From contig JAXGME010000002.1 in assembly GCA_040768845.1 (NCBI GenBank), forward strand, positions 434,001-498,000: a DNA stretch of 64,000 bases, written 5' to 3'. The stretch's first letter is position 1, and every line of letters begins with the position of its first letter. Source of the stretch: JAEZHK01 sp040768845. GTDB taxonomy: Bacteria; Bacillota; Clostridia; Christensenellales; Aristaeellaceae. Made by a program: the position numbers and the translations under genes. Positions 47,047 to 55,311 of the stretch are shown here, one piece after another. The notes beneath the pieces were generated by a model. That model saw only the letters and a program-made list of their open reading frames with translations, was not told the origin of the DNA and ran no database searches.

Positions 47047-48075
47047 CTATCCGCCCACCAGAAAGCCGTATTTTTCGGGATCGTCGCCGTTCAAAATCAG
47101 CCGGTTGACGCCGGTGATAAAGGCGCTGCCGGTGATTTCCGGGACGACGGCCGGGTATTCCCCCACCCGGGTTTCGCCGACGACCACGCCGCGAAACCGC
47201 GAGCCGGTGATGCCCTCGTACACGAAGGGCTGGCCCATCTTGAGAAGCCCTTTGCGGTACAGGCAGGCCAGCTTTGCGCTGGTGCCGGTGCCGCAGGGGG
47301 AGCGGTCGATCTGCCGGTCCCCGAATACCACCACGTTTTTCAGGTCGGCGCACCCATCCGCGGCGGGACTGAAAAACTCCACCAGGTCCACGCCGCATAT
47401 GTCCGCCTCCGGATGCCGCACGGGGACGGCGCGGTTGATCACCGCCATCAGCGCCATGCCCAGCTCCGTCAGCGCCGCCAGGTGCGCGCCGCAGACGCAA
47501 AGCCCCACCTTCTCCGCGTCCACCAGCGCAAAGAAGCTGCCGCCGAAGGCGATGTCGCAGGGCACCTCGCCATAGCCCGGCACCGGGACGGAAAGCCCCT
47601 CCCGGTATACGAAGGCGGGTACGTTGACGAGGGTGACCTCCCGGGCCCGCCCCTTTTCCACCCGCACACGGGCGCGCACCGGTCCCGCCGGGGCGTCCAG
47701 CGTCAGGTGGGTATAGGGCTCCTCCACCGGGACGAGTCCCGTTTCCACCGCCACGGTGGCGGTGCCGATGGAGCCGTGGCCGCACATGTTCAGGTATCCG
47801 GAGTTTTCCATGAAGATCACGCCCAGGTCGGCCCCGGGGGTGGCGGGCTCGGTGATCAGCGCGCCGAACATGTCCTTGTGGCCCCGGGGCTCCAGCATCA
47901 GCGCGGTGCGGAAGTGGTCATAGTTGCGGGCCAGGTACTGCTTGCGCTCCATCATGGTGCGCCCCTCAAGGCGGGGAAAGCCCTTCAGAATGATGCGCGT
48001 AGGCTCGCCCATGGTGTGGGAGTCCACCACCAGGAAGGTTTGCTCCGCTTTTTCAAGGGCCGAAAAGCAGTCCAT
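47047..48075 (-). CDS. prdF: Proline racemase
   Basis: This 342-residue enzyme interconverts L- and D-proline. Both catalytic cysteines are present: Cys98 in NMCGHGSIGTAT and Cys261 in RSPCGTGTSAK. The dual cysteines fit proline racemase or 4-hydroxyproline epimerase; its place in the prd cluster favours proline racemase, which supplies D-proline to the reductase. The ATG at 48075 with GGAGG 7 bases upstream is preferred over a GTG at 48081. It lies 20 bases after prdB. Confidence 0.92.
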   Translation of the reverse strand: MDCFSALEKAEQTFLVVDSHTMGEPTRIILKGFPRLEGRTMMERKQYLARNYDHFRTALMLEPRGHKDMFGALITEPATPGADLGVIFMENSGYLNMCGHGSIGTATVAVETGLVPVEEPYTHLTLDAPAGPVRARVRVEKGRAREVTLVNVPAFVYREGLSVPVPGYGEVPCDIAFGGSFFALVDAEKVGLCVCGAHLAALTELGMALMAVINRAVPVRHPEADICGVDLVEFFSPAADGCADLKNVVVFGDRQIDRSPCGTGTSAKLACLYRKGLLKMGQPFVYEGITGSRFRGVVVGETRVGEYPAVVPEITGSAFITGVNRLILNGDDPEKYGFLVGG

Positions 48076-48095
48076 ACGCACTCCTCCGGAAGCAT

Positions 48096-48821
48096 CTACA
48101 CATTGTGCCTGTACTCATAGGGCAGAAGCTTCATCTGACCGTAGTGGTCAAACTCGGCGACGCAGCGGAGCGAATCCTTCAGGATGCCCGTCTGCATGGC
48201 CTTGTTGCCCGGTTCGCCGGCGTTGGAGCCGATGGGCACGTGGGCGGCGGCGATGCGGGGCGCGCCCTGCTGCTTTGCGATGGGCGGCAGCGCCGCGATC
48301 ACGATGCAACTCATGCCCGCCTCCTCGCAGGCGCGGGTCACGATGGTGGCGGAGCGGTGGCAGGTGCCGCAGCCGCCGGTGCAAAGGACGATGTCCACGT
48401 CCTGGGCCTTGAGCTTGCGGGCGATCTCCGGACCGGTTTCGCTTTTGAATTTTTCCACGTTGCCGCCGCCGCCCATGAAGCCGTACATCTCCGGGGCCAG
48501 GCTGCCGATGAAGCCCTCGGCCACAAGCTCGCGCAGCCGGTCCAGCGGGAACATGGCATTGACGTCCCTGTTGATGTCGGAGTTGTCAAACCCGCCGTGG
48601 GTGACCATCAGCTCCGACGTGGGAATGTCCGACGGAATGGGCCGGTAGGTATGGTCTCCGGCGGTGTTGAAGGGCTTCTGGTCCTTCCGATGGATGCCGC
48701 CGGCGGTGATGAAGGCCACCCGGCACTCGGGCAGCGGCCTGGCAAGGGGCGTCCACACGGGCCGGGGGGCCGTGGGCACGAAGATTTCCGATTGCAAACC
48801 CTCGGCGGTTGTCAGCTGCAT
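48096..48821 (-). CDS. prdB: D-proline reductase PrdB subunit, cysteine form
   Basis: The 241-residue protein matches PrdB throughout: GLQSEIFVPTAPRPVWTP at the N-terminus, MVTHGGFDNSDINRDVNAMF, GFMGGGGNVEKFK and the active-site segment TGGCGTCHRSATIV. Cys151 (with Cys154) takes the place of the selenocysteine known in characterised PrdB; its codon is TGC, not TGA. The reaction reductively opens the D-proline ring to 5-aminovalerate together with the PrdA pyruvoyl subunit. The ATG follows GGGAGG at 7 bases. A Cys form should be slower or use a different donor, by analogy with other selenoenzymes. Confidence 0.93.
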   Translation of the reverse strand: MQLTTAEGLQSEIFVPTAPRPVWTPLARPLPECRVAFITAGGIHRKDQKPFNTAGDHTYRPIPSDIPTSELMVTHGGFDNSDINRDVNAMFPLDRLRELVAEGFIGSLAPEMYGFMGGGGNVEKFKSETGPEIARKLKAQDVDIVLCTGGCGTCHRSATIVTRACEEAGMSCIVIAALPPIAKQQGAPRIAAAHVPIGSNAGEPGNKAMQTGILKDSLRCVAEFDHYGQMKLLPYEYRHNV

Positions 48822-48851
48822 GGCGATTCCTCCCGCATTGAATTCAAGTGG

Positions 48852-49034
48852 TCACGTCGTCCGCAGATAGCTGAAGTAGAATTCCACGGCCTGGCCGGGC
48901 GCGGGCGCGCTGTCCGATATGAGCCATCTCAGCGGCACCGTGACCACGCCCAGCCGCCCCGCGATCTCCACGCGGACGGCGGTGTCGTTGACCGCCACAA
49001 TGGTTCCCCGGGTAAGCACCGGTATCAGCTCCAC
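48852..49034 (-). CDS. Small prd-cluster protein (CBO2463/CBO2479-like)
   Basis: The 60-residue protein begins MELIPVLTRGTIVAVNDTAV and runs through RVEIAGRLGVVTVPLRWLIS to a FYFSYLRTT end. It reads as a small all-beta domain of the kind I recall lying between prdA and prdB in other clostridia. Function unknown; a role in assembly or regulation of the reductase is possible. GGAG lies 8 bases before the GTG at 49034. A nearer GTG at 49043 overlaps the prdA stop. Confidence 0.8.
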   Translation of the reverse strand: MELIPVLTRGTIVAVNDTAVRVEIAGRLGVVTVPLRWLISDSAPAPGQAVEFYFSYLRTT

Positions 49035-49039
49035 GCGCG

Positions 49040-50737
49040 TCACGCTCCGTCCGCAATCTTCTGGTTCCGATCGATCACCCGCTGATCCCACTTGGGCTCC
49101 GGCGGCAGGACGGGGATGCCGGCCATCCGGGTTTTGAGCATCAGCACGGCGCGGCGCGCGTCGGCCGCCGTCAGCGACGAGCAGCCGGCGACCTCGTTTT
49201 CAAAGCCCTGGGCGTCCTTATTCAGCTCGATCATGGCATCCATGTAGGGGTTTCCCACCACCATCTGGCCCTGATAGGCGCAAAAGCTGACGCCCACCAC
49301 CGGAATGCCCCGCATGCCCACCTGCTCGATGTGGGACGCGAAGTCGATGTGGTTGTTGCCAAAGCCCTCGGTGGTCACGATGGCGCCGGCCACGTCCAGC
49401 GCCTCCACCAGCGTGCCCAGCCGCTCGGAGACGTACGCCTTTTCGTCGTTCACCTGGGGGCTGCCCACAAAGATCACGCCGGCAAGGTCCAGCTCCCCGT
49501 CCTCGGCCAGCGCCTCCACCAGCGGCTCGCGGAAGTAGTGGCGGGTCATCTCCTTGGTGGCGGGGCCGATGCAGGTGAGGGCGTGGACCGCGCCGTCGCG
49601 CACCTGGTTGGGCGTCATCATCACCGGCACGTTGCCCAGGTCCACGTTCTTCTGGCCCCCCTGGATGCCCGCGGGTTCGACGGGGCACAGCACGTTATCG
49701 TGCATCGCCCCCTGGCCCATGATCTCCTTGATGAGCACCACCCGGGGCCGGCCGATCCTGCGCACATCGCGGCAGATTTCCTCGCGGACGACCGGCGCTT
49801 CGGCGTCCTTCAGCGCGTTCCGGATGGCCGTGATGATCACATCCTGGGCGACGTGGGCGGCGAAGGGCCCGCGGCGCTCCATGCCGGCCCCCCGCTCGAT
49901 GGTCGCGTGCACGCGGACGATGATGTCCCCCTCGTCGGCACAGCCCGGGCGGCCAAAGGCCATCTTCTCGTCCAGATACCCCTCGGAGGAGCCGAACTCG
50001 TGGACCTGCACGCCGTCCTCGTCCACGCCGGTGAGCATGAACACCACGCCGTCCAGCACGTGGGACACGCCCTCGCCCAGCTTGCCGGAGGCCTTTGTGG
50101 CGACGGGGCACACGTCCATGATGGTCTGGGTGCGGATGTGGCGGCCCTCCGGCGGGATCACGTCCATCTCCAGCGCCCTGATCAGCGGGCTTGTGGCCTT
50201 TGCCGCCTGCAAAAGGCCCCGGTCGATGGTGAGCACGCCGCCGGAGAAGGCGGTCCTGTCGCCCAGAACCACCCGGCGCACGGCAAAATGCTTCTTCACC
50301 AGGGTGCGGATGACCCTGTCCTCCGCCGCAGGTCCGGCCGGCGCGGCCGATGCGGCGGGCGGTGGAGGCGGCATGAATCCGGACAGAAGGCCCGCCGGAA
50401 TGTCGATTTTGAGCCCCTCGAGCTTTGCGATCTCAATGTGCACGCCGCCGGAGGATGCCGGGGCGGCCGGGGCGGCCGGAACCTCCGGCGCGGCCTCCAC
50501 CATCTCCGGCAGGATGGCGGTGAGCGCCTCGCAGTCCCGGGCGAGGGTCCTGCCCAGCGCGGCCTCGATGGTGAGGCCCCGCGGGTCCAGCGTCACGAGT
50601 CCGGAGTCCAGCATCTCCTTGAAAAGCGAGGGGTCCTCCAGGTCCCCGGGGCCGATGACCGCGCCCGCCTTCCGACGGCAGCAGAAAACCGCGGGGTCCT
50701 TCAGGTGTTGCCGAAGGGTATCGTTTGTGATGGACAT
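49040..50737 (-). CDS. prdA: D-proline reductase proprotein PrdA
   Basis: The 565-residue proprotein is cut to form two subunits and a pyruvoyl group that binds D-proline. The probable cleavage point is Thr388-Cys389 in VHALTCIGPATKEMTRHYF, leaving a C-terminal fragment of about 177 residues. An Ala/Pro-rich linker occupies 81-140. GFGNNHIDFASHIEQVGMRG and EVAGCSSLTAADARRAV are further conserved blocks of the family. The ATG follows GGGAGG at 7 bases. It lies 30 bases after prdC and 5 bases before the small prd protein gene. Confidence 0.94.
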   Translation of the reverse strand: MSITNDTLRQHLKDPAVFCCRRKAGAVIGPGDLEDPSLFKEMLDSGLVTLDPRGLTIEAALGRTLARDCEALTAILPEMVEAAPEVPAAPAAPASSGGVHIEIAKLEGLKIDIPAGLLSGFMPPPPPAASAAPAGPAAEDRVIRTLVKKHFAVRRVVLGDRTAFSGGVLTIDRGLLQAAKATSPLIRALEMDVIPPEGRHIRTQTIMDVCPVATKASGKLGEGVSHVLDGVVFMLTGVDEDGVQVHEFGSSEGYLDEKMAFGRPGCADEGDIIVRVHATIERGAGMERRGPFAAHVAQDVIITAIRNALKDAEAPVVREEICRDVRRIGRPRVVLIKEIMGQGAMHDNVLCPVEPAGIQGGQKNVDLGNVPVMMTPNQVRDGAVHALTCIGPATKEMTRHYFREPLVEALAEDGELDLAGVIFVGSPQVNDEKAYVSERLGTLVEALDVAGAIVTTEGFGNNHIDFASHIEQVGMRGIPVVGVSFCAYQGQMVVGNPYMDAMIELNKDAQGFENEVAGCSSLTAADARRAVLMLKTRMAGIPVLPPEPKWDQRVIDRNQKIADGA

Positions 50738-50767
50738 AGGCCGCCTCCCGTATCAGAATGATGCCCG

Positions 50768-52051
50768 TCAGGGGATCAGTTTCCGGATCAGAGGGTGGTT
50801 CACGGCGCGCAGCGCGCCGTCCGTGGCGTGGTGGACCACAAGGCCCAATCGCGGGGCGCAGGCCATAACGGTGTTGGTGCAGTCGGCGCAGTTGGCGATG
50901 AGGATCTCCTCCGCGCCCGCCCTTTTGAGCGCCAGCACCTTCGCGGCCTGCCCGGGGCAATGGCCGGGGTTTTCGCACTTGAGCGCCTGGCGGACCTTCT
51001 TTGCCTGACTGCAGGTTTCGACGAGCGCCACCGAACAGTCCATCGAAGCCGCGATCTCCCTCAGCCGCGCCTCGCCTGCGCCGCAGGCGCAGACGAGAAG
51101 GCCCAGCCTGCGCCCCCGGCGGGGAAATTCCTCCGCCGCCAGCACGCCCCCGGTGGTCTTGAGGATCGGATCGTCCGCGCCCGCGCGCCGCCCGGTGAAC
51201 GGGCCGCCCAGCAGGATCTCCCCGTACCCCGAGGCGCCGCCCGCCATTTCGAGGAGCGCGCCCACCGGAAGGCCCACCGGCACGTCGTAGAACACCCGCG
51301 TCCGCGGCCCGGCGAGCTTGCCGGCCACGGTGACATCTTTGTCGATCATCGGCTTTTTCTCCTCCACAGCCTCGCAGAGGCGGTGGAGCGTTTCGGCGTT
51401 GAACACCACCGCGCCCGCGGCGGCGGGCAGTTCGTCCACGCCCGGCAGCACGCCCAGTGCCTGCCGCACCACGGCCCGCTCCTCGCCGGCGGGGTAGTGT
51501 GTCGGCAAAAGGCACAGCCGGATCCCGTCCGACAAAAAGGGTTTCAGCGCCGCCAGCGCCCGGTCGTGCCCGGGCTTGAGGGCCACGAAGCCCCTGTCGG
51601 CCCCCGTCAGCGCCATGACGATGCGCAGCCCCTTCATCGCCTTCTCCGGTCCCCGCTCCAGCCGGCCGATGTTGTGGGCCAGAATGGGCTCGCACTCCGC
51701 CGCGTTCATGATCACCGTTCCGCCGTCAAGCGGCGCCAGCTTGGCCCAGGCGGGATACCCCGCGCCCCCCAGCCCCACGAGGCCGGAAGCTTCGATCAAT
51801 TCCCTCGGCGTCTCGCCGGAGAGGGGCTCATAGGCCGTCTCCGCCGCCCGGCCCGAGTCCGCCTCGATCTCTATAAACTCCGCCGCCACCCGCGACACGG
51901 TGCCGGATATGCTGGCGTGCAGGTTCGCGCCCAGCGCGCCTTCCGGCTTTGCCGCGATCAAGCGGCCCCTTTGCACCGTGGCGCCCTCCGCCACCACCGC
52001 AGTGGCGGGTGATCCGATGTGCTGCTTCAGCGGAAACCGAAATGTCGGCAT
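50768..52051 (-). CDS. prdC: PrdC, RnfC-like electron carrier of proline reductase
   Basis: The 427-residue flavin/iron-sulfur-type protein is related to RnfC and passes electrons to PrdB. Visible features are PLKQHIGSPATAVVAEGATV, GLGGAGYPAWAKL and MNAAECEPILAHN as in RnfC. Cysteine-rich segments LLVCACGAGEARL, KCENPGHCPG and IANCADCTNT lie near the C-terminus. PrdC of some clostridia is, as I recall, a selenoprotein; all its positions here are ordinary codons. Two starts are possible: the ATG at 52051 or one at 52066; both have weak binding sites. It is the first gene of the operon. Confidence 0.88.
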   Translation of the reverse strand: MPTFRFPLKQHIGSPATAVVAEGATVQRGRLIAAKPEGALGANLHASISGTVSRVAAEFIEIEADSGRAAETAYEPLSGETPRELIEASGLVGLGGAGYPAWAKLAPLDGGTVIMNAAECEPILAHNIGRLERGPEKAMKGLRIVMALTGADRGFVALKPGHDRALAALKPFLSDGIRLCLLPTHYPAGEERAVVRQALGVLPGVDELPAAAGAVVFNAETLHRLCEAVEEKKPMIDKDVTVAGKLAGPRTRVFYDVPVGLPVGALLEMAGGASGYGEILLGGPFTGRRAGADDPILKTTGGVLAAEEFPRRGRRLGLLVCACGAGEARLREIAASMDCSVALVETCSQAKKVRQALKCENPGHCPGQAAKVLALKRAGAEEILIANCADCTNTVMACAPRLGLVVHHATDGALRAVNHPLIRKLIP

Positions 52052-52065
52052 GGCGCTATTCCCCA

Positions 52066-52093
52066 TTGCTTTTTTTCCTGAAAGGATTATAAT
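52066..52093. promoter_or_regulatory. Overlapping divergent promoters of prdC and the LysR regulator
   Basis: On the plus strand TTGCTT (52066-52071) and TATAAT (52088-52093) are 16 bases apart, serving the LysR gene. On the minus strand an extended -10 (TGTATTATAAT, 52087-52097) could serve prdC. The face-to-face layout is typical of a LysR regulator and its target. Confidence 0.5.
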
Positions 52094-52172
52094 ACAGAAA
52101 ACATCCACCTGGAAACGCGGATTTTTTTCATCTGCCATTACAAACTTTCATATCAAAAGGAGGGAGGCGCCC

Positions 52173-53054
52173 GTGGATCTGAAAAAATACCAGGTGCTGG
52201 CCGATGTGGCCGAAACCGGCAACCTGACCGAAACGGGCCGGCGGATGGGGTATACCCAGTCCGGCGTGAGCCACATCATCCAGAGCCTGGAGGCGGAGAT
52301 GGACCTGCCGCTGATGGAGCGGGGCCGCCGGGGCGTGCGCCTGACAGAGAGCGGGGCGCGGATTGTGGAGGTGGTGCGCCAGCTGCTGGTGGACAACGAG
52401 CGGCTGGAGCAGACGGTGGGCGCCCTCAAGGGCGTGACGCTGGGGTCGCTGGTGATCGGCACCTATTCCAGCATCTCCATCCGCTGGCTGCCGCCCATCC
52501 TGCGGGAATTCCGGGCGGACTTCCCGGGCATCGCCATCCACCTGAAGGAGGGTGGCATCGACGAGATCGAGGGCTGGATCGAAAACAGCATGGCGGATTT
52601 CGGCTTCCTCAGCCACAGAGGCTCGCAGGGGTTTGAATGGATTCCGCTCCGGGAGGACCCGCTGATGGCGATCCTCCCCCGGGACCATCCGGCGGCCTTC
52701 AGCGGCGCGTTTCCCATCGCGGCCTTCGAGGGACAACCCTTCATCATGTCCGCGGCGGGCATCGATCACGACGTGCACACGGCGCTGACCGGCGCAAACA
52801 TCCGCCCCGCCGTGCGCTTTTCCTCCACGGACGACCACGCCATCGTATCCATGGTGGCCCACGGCCTGGGCGTGAGCATCCTGCCCCGCCTCATCGTGGA
52901 GGACCAGCTGGACCGGATCGCCGCGCTGCCCCTCGAACCCTACGCCCGCCGCGCGCTGGGCATCGGCATCCGGCGAATGGACCGCGCCTCGCCCGCGGCG
53001 AAAAAGTTCATCGAATACGCCCGGCGCATCCTTTCGCCGCGCCCCGCCGGTTGA
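52173..53054 (+). CDS. LysR-family regulator divergent from the prd operon
   Basis: The 293-residue regulator has an N-terminal helix-turn-helix (YQVLADVAETGNLTETGRRM, YTQSGVSHIIQSLEAEMDLP) and a periplasmic-binding-like effector domain (LGSLVIGTYSSISIRWLPPI, MVAHGLGVSILPR). The start is a GTG at 52173 preceded by AAAAGGAGGGAGG. Known prd clusters are controlled by PrdR, a sigma-54-dependent activator; none is visible here, so this protein is the likely controller. Effector might be proline or 5-aminovalerate. Confidence 0.88.
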   Translation: MDLKKYQVLADVAETGNLTETGRRMGYTQSGVSHIIQSLEAEMDLPLMERGRRGVRLTESGARIVEVVRQLLVDNERLEQTVGALKGVTLGSLVIGTYSSISIRWLPPILREFRADFPGIAIHLKEGGIDEIEGWIENSMADFGFLSHRGSQGFEWIPLREDPLMAILPRDHPAAFSGAFPIAAFEGQPFIMSAAGIDHDVHTALTGANIRPAVRFSSTDDHAIVSMVAHGLGVSILPRLIVEDQLDRIAALPLEPYARRALGIGIRRMDRASPAAKKFIEYARRILSPRPAG

Positions 53055-53079
53055 CACCGCCCCGCGGCGCTGTTATCAT
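53051..53079 (+). promoter_or_regulatory. sigma-A promoter of the methyltransferase gene
   Basis: TTGACA (53051-53056) and TATCAT (53074-53079) are 17 bases apart. The -35 overlaps the LysR stop codon. Confidence 0.8.
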
Positions 53080-53108
53080 GGGGAAAATCATTCATTTCGG
53101 AGGCGCAC

Positions 53109-53921
53109 ATGGAAGAATCCATTCAGACCGTGCGGGATTATTACGACAAAAACGCGCACGAGGAATGGGCGCGGCTGGAAAAGCACCCCTTCGAGTTCAT
53201 TCTCACAACCTACATGATGGAAAGGTACGTCCGGCCCGGCGATTCGGTGCTGGACATCGGCGGCGGGCCGGGGCGGTACGCCGTCCATTTTGCGAAGATG
53301 GGCTGCGATGTGACGCTCGTCGACCTGTCCCCCGCCAACGTGGCGCTGGCAAAGGAGAAGGCGCGCGCGGCGGGCGTCGCCCTTCGGGCCGCCGCGGCCA
53401 ACTGCCTGGACATCGGGGAAATGGACCTGGGTGCCTACGACCACGTGCTGCTGATGGGGCCGCTGTACCACCTGGTGCGCGCGGCGGACCGGGCCGAGGC
53501 GGTGCGCCTGGCCCTTTCGCGCCTGAAGCCCGGGGGCAAATTCTACGGCTCGTTCATACTGGCTTTTGCCGGCTTTATCTACGATCTCAAAAACGGCCCC
53601 GGCCTTTTGCCGCTGGATGCCGAAAACGGCGCGGCGGAGGCGCTGACCGAATCGGTGATCCGCGGTGCCCGGTATGACGGGCCCGCCTTCACCGCGGCCA
53701 GCCTGATCAACCAGCGGCAGATCGAGCCCTTTCTCGCGCCCTTCGGCCTCAAAAAGCTGGCGTTTTTCGGCCAGGAGGGCATCCTGGCGCCCAACGAAAA
53801 CCAGGTGCTGGACTACCCGGAGGCGGAGCGGGCGCTGTGGATCGAGACGGCGAAGCGGCTTCTGGAGGTTCCGGAGCTTCTGGCCTATTCGGAGCACGCC
53901 ATGTACATCGGGGAAAAATGA
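53109..53921 (+). CDS. Class I SAM-dependent methyltransferase
   Basis: The 270-residue enzyme begins MEESIQTVRDYYDKNAHEEW, then has the SAM loop VLDIGGGPGRYAVHFAKMG and acidic loop VTLVDLSPANVALAKEK, followed by YDHVLLMGPLYHLV. The GPLYHL element is shared with many uncharacterised Bacillota methyltransferases of the UbiE-like group, acting on small molecules. The ATG follows GGAGGCG at 4-5 bases. It is convergent with the amidohydrolase gene, 9 bases apart. Substrate unknown. Confidence 0.88.
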   Translation: MEESIQTVRDYYDKNAHEEWARLEKHPFEFILTTYMMERYVRPGDSVLDIGGGPGRYAVHFAKMGCDVTLVDLSPANVALAKEKARAAGVALRAAAANCLDIGEMDLGAYDHVLLMGPLYHLVRAADRAEAVRLALSRLKPGGKFYGSFILAFAGFIYDLKNGPGLLPLDAENGAAEALTESVIRGARYDGPAFTAASLINQRQIEPFLAPFGLKKLAFFGQEGILAPNENQVLDYPEAERALWIETAKRLLEVPELLAYSEHAMYIGEK

Positions 53922-53930
53922 GGCGCTCCC

Positions 53931-54710
53931 CTAAAGGCCCAGCAGCCGCTCGGCGTTTTCGTGCAGGATCAGTTCCGTTTCGGCGCGGGAAAGCCCCAGT
54001 TTTCTCAGCACGCTAAGCTCGGCGCCCGGGTCCCACATGGGATAGTCGCTGCCAAAGAGCACCCGCTCCGCGCCGTAGGCGCGGATGATCGCCAGGGACT
54101 GCTCCGGCGGCAGCGCGTAGAAGCTGCTGGAGCAGTCCACCAAAACGTCGCGGCCCTTCAGCGCCCCGACCGCCTCGGGCCACACGCTCCAGCCGCCGAG
54201 GTGGGCGCCGATCACGGCGAGGCGCGGGAAGGCGTCCAGCACCCGCAGCAGCCTTACGGGGTTTGAATAGTCGAAGCGGCGGTCGCCGGTGTGGGCCAGA
54301 AGCGGCGCGCGGCCCTCGATGATCTCGTACAGGCGAAACAGCCTCGGGTCGTCCAGCGCCACCTTCTGCATGTCCGAGTGGATCTTGACCCCCCTGAGCC
54401 CCATCCGGAAGGCGCGCTCGATCTCCGCCTCCATATTTTGCTGATCCGGATGGATGGTGGCAAAGCCGGAAACGCCGGGGTTCTCCCGGCAGATGCCGGC
54501 GATGAAGTCGTTGATGGCTGCGGTCTGCCCCGGCGTGGTGGCCACCGAATGGACCACGTAGCGGTCCACCCCGGCGGCGGCGCCCACCCGGAGGAGGGTG
54601 GACAGCTTTCCGTCAAACCGGGTAGGAATACCGTAAAAGTTTGCGATGTTCGTACTGGCTTTCTGGGCGATTCCGTCCGGAAAGACGTGGGTGTGAAAGT
54701 CGATGATCAT
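53931..54710 (-). CDS. Amidohydrolase family 2 (TIM-barrel) protein
   Basis: The 259-residue protein has the metal-binding start MIIDFHTHVFPD, a GVKIHSDMQKVALDDP block, LLAHTGD, and VIGAHLGG followed by VLFGSDYPMWDP. These mark the decarboxylase/lactonase subgroup of amidohydrolases (PF04909). The substrate is not evident. The ATG follows GGGGGATA at 5 bases, and a promoter lies at 54736-54765. Confidence 0.88.
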   Translation of the reverse strand: MIIDFHTHVFPDGIAQKASTNIANFYGIPTRFDGKLSTLLRVGAAAGVDRYVVHSVATTPGQTAAINDFIAGICRENPGVSGFATIHPDQQNMEAEIERAFRMGLRGVKIHSDMQKVALDDPRLFRLYEIIEGRAPLLAHTGDRRFDYSNPVRLLRVLDAFPRLAVIGAHLGGWSVWPEAVGALKGRDVLVDCSSSFYALPPEQSLAIIRAYGAERVLFGSDYPMWDPGAELSVLRKLGLSRAETELILHENAERLLGL

Positions 54711-54735
54711 GTCTATCCCCCGTTTCTTAATTTAA

Positions 54736-54765
54736 AGTATACCGCCGCGCCGAACGGCGCTTCAA
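54736..54765 (-). promoter_or_regulatory. Putative promoter of the amidohydrolase gene
   Basis: TTGAAG (54760-54765) and TATACT (54736-54741) are 18 bases apart on the minus strand. Confidence 0.6.
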
Positions 54766-54818
54766 TGGTAATTGGGTTGCATTTTGGGTAGAATTGTGGA
54801 CGCGCCGGTCGATTTTAT

Positions 54819-54847
54819 TTGACGATCCCGGCGCGGACCGATATAAT
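54819..54847 (+). promoter_or_regulatory. sigma-A promoter of the DUF3842 operon
   Basis: TTGACG (54819-54824) and TATAAT (54842-54847) are 17 bases apart, 35 bases before the start codon. Confidence 0.85.
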
Positions 54848-54882
54848 GAAAAAATAATGCGTTGACGAGTGGGGTGCGGGGC

Positions 54883-55311
54883 ATGAAGGTGGTCGTGATC
54901 GACGGCGCGGGCGGCGGCGTGGGCAGGGCGCTGGTGGAAGGGCTCAAAAAAGGGCTGCCCGACGCGGAGGTCGTCGGCGTCGGTCTCAACGCGCTGGCCA
55001 CCGCGGCGATGCTCCGGGCGGGCGCCGACGCGGGCGCCACCGGCGAAAACCCGGTGCGCGTGGCCTGCCGGGACGCGGATCTCATCATGGGCCCCATCGG
55101 CATCGCCTTTGCCGACGCCATGCTGGGCGAGGTGACGCCGCTCGCCGCCGAATCGGTGGCGAAAAGCCGGGCGGTCAAGATCCTCGTCCCCGTGGGTCGG
55201 TGCGGCGTCAAGGTCGCCGGAACGGGCGGGCTCACGCTCTCCGACGCCATCGAGGACGCGCTGAAGCAGGCCCGGACGCTCCTCGCGGGCGCGCCCGGGG
55301 GGTGCCTGTGA
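54883..55311 (+). CDS. DUF3842 family protein
   Basis: The 142-residue protein starts MKVVVIDGAGGGVGRALVEG, a Rossmann-like nucleotide-binding start. ANPVR-like ENPVRVACRDADLIMGPIGI and an AGTGGLTLSDAIEDALKQAR end match the clostridial DUF3842 family. Function unknown. The ATG at 54883 has a weak G-rich binding site. Its stop overlaps the next start (GTGA), so the YbhN-like gene is translationally coupled. Confidence 0.85.
   Translation: MKVVVIDGAGGGVGRALVEGLKKGLPDAEVVGVGLNALATAAMLRAGADAGATGENPVRVACRDADLIMGPIGIAFADAMLGEVTPLAAESVAKSRAVKILVPVGRCGVKVAGTGGLTLSDAIEDALKQARTLLAGAPGGCL

Noticed and set aside
48096..52051. Possible in-frame TGA selenocysteine codons in prdB and prdC
   Set aside because: The frames are uninterrupted and the relevant PrdB codon is TGC; no SECIS-like need arises.
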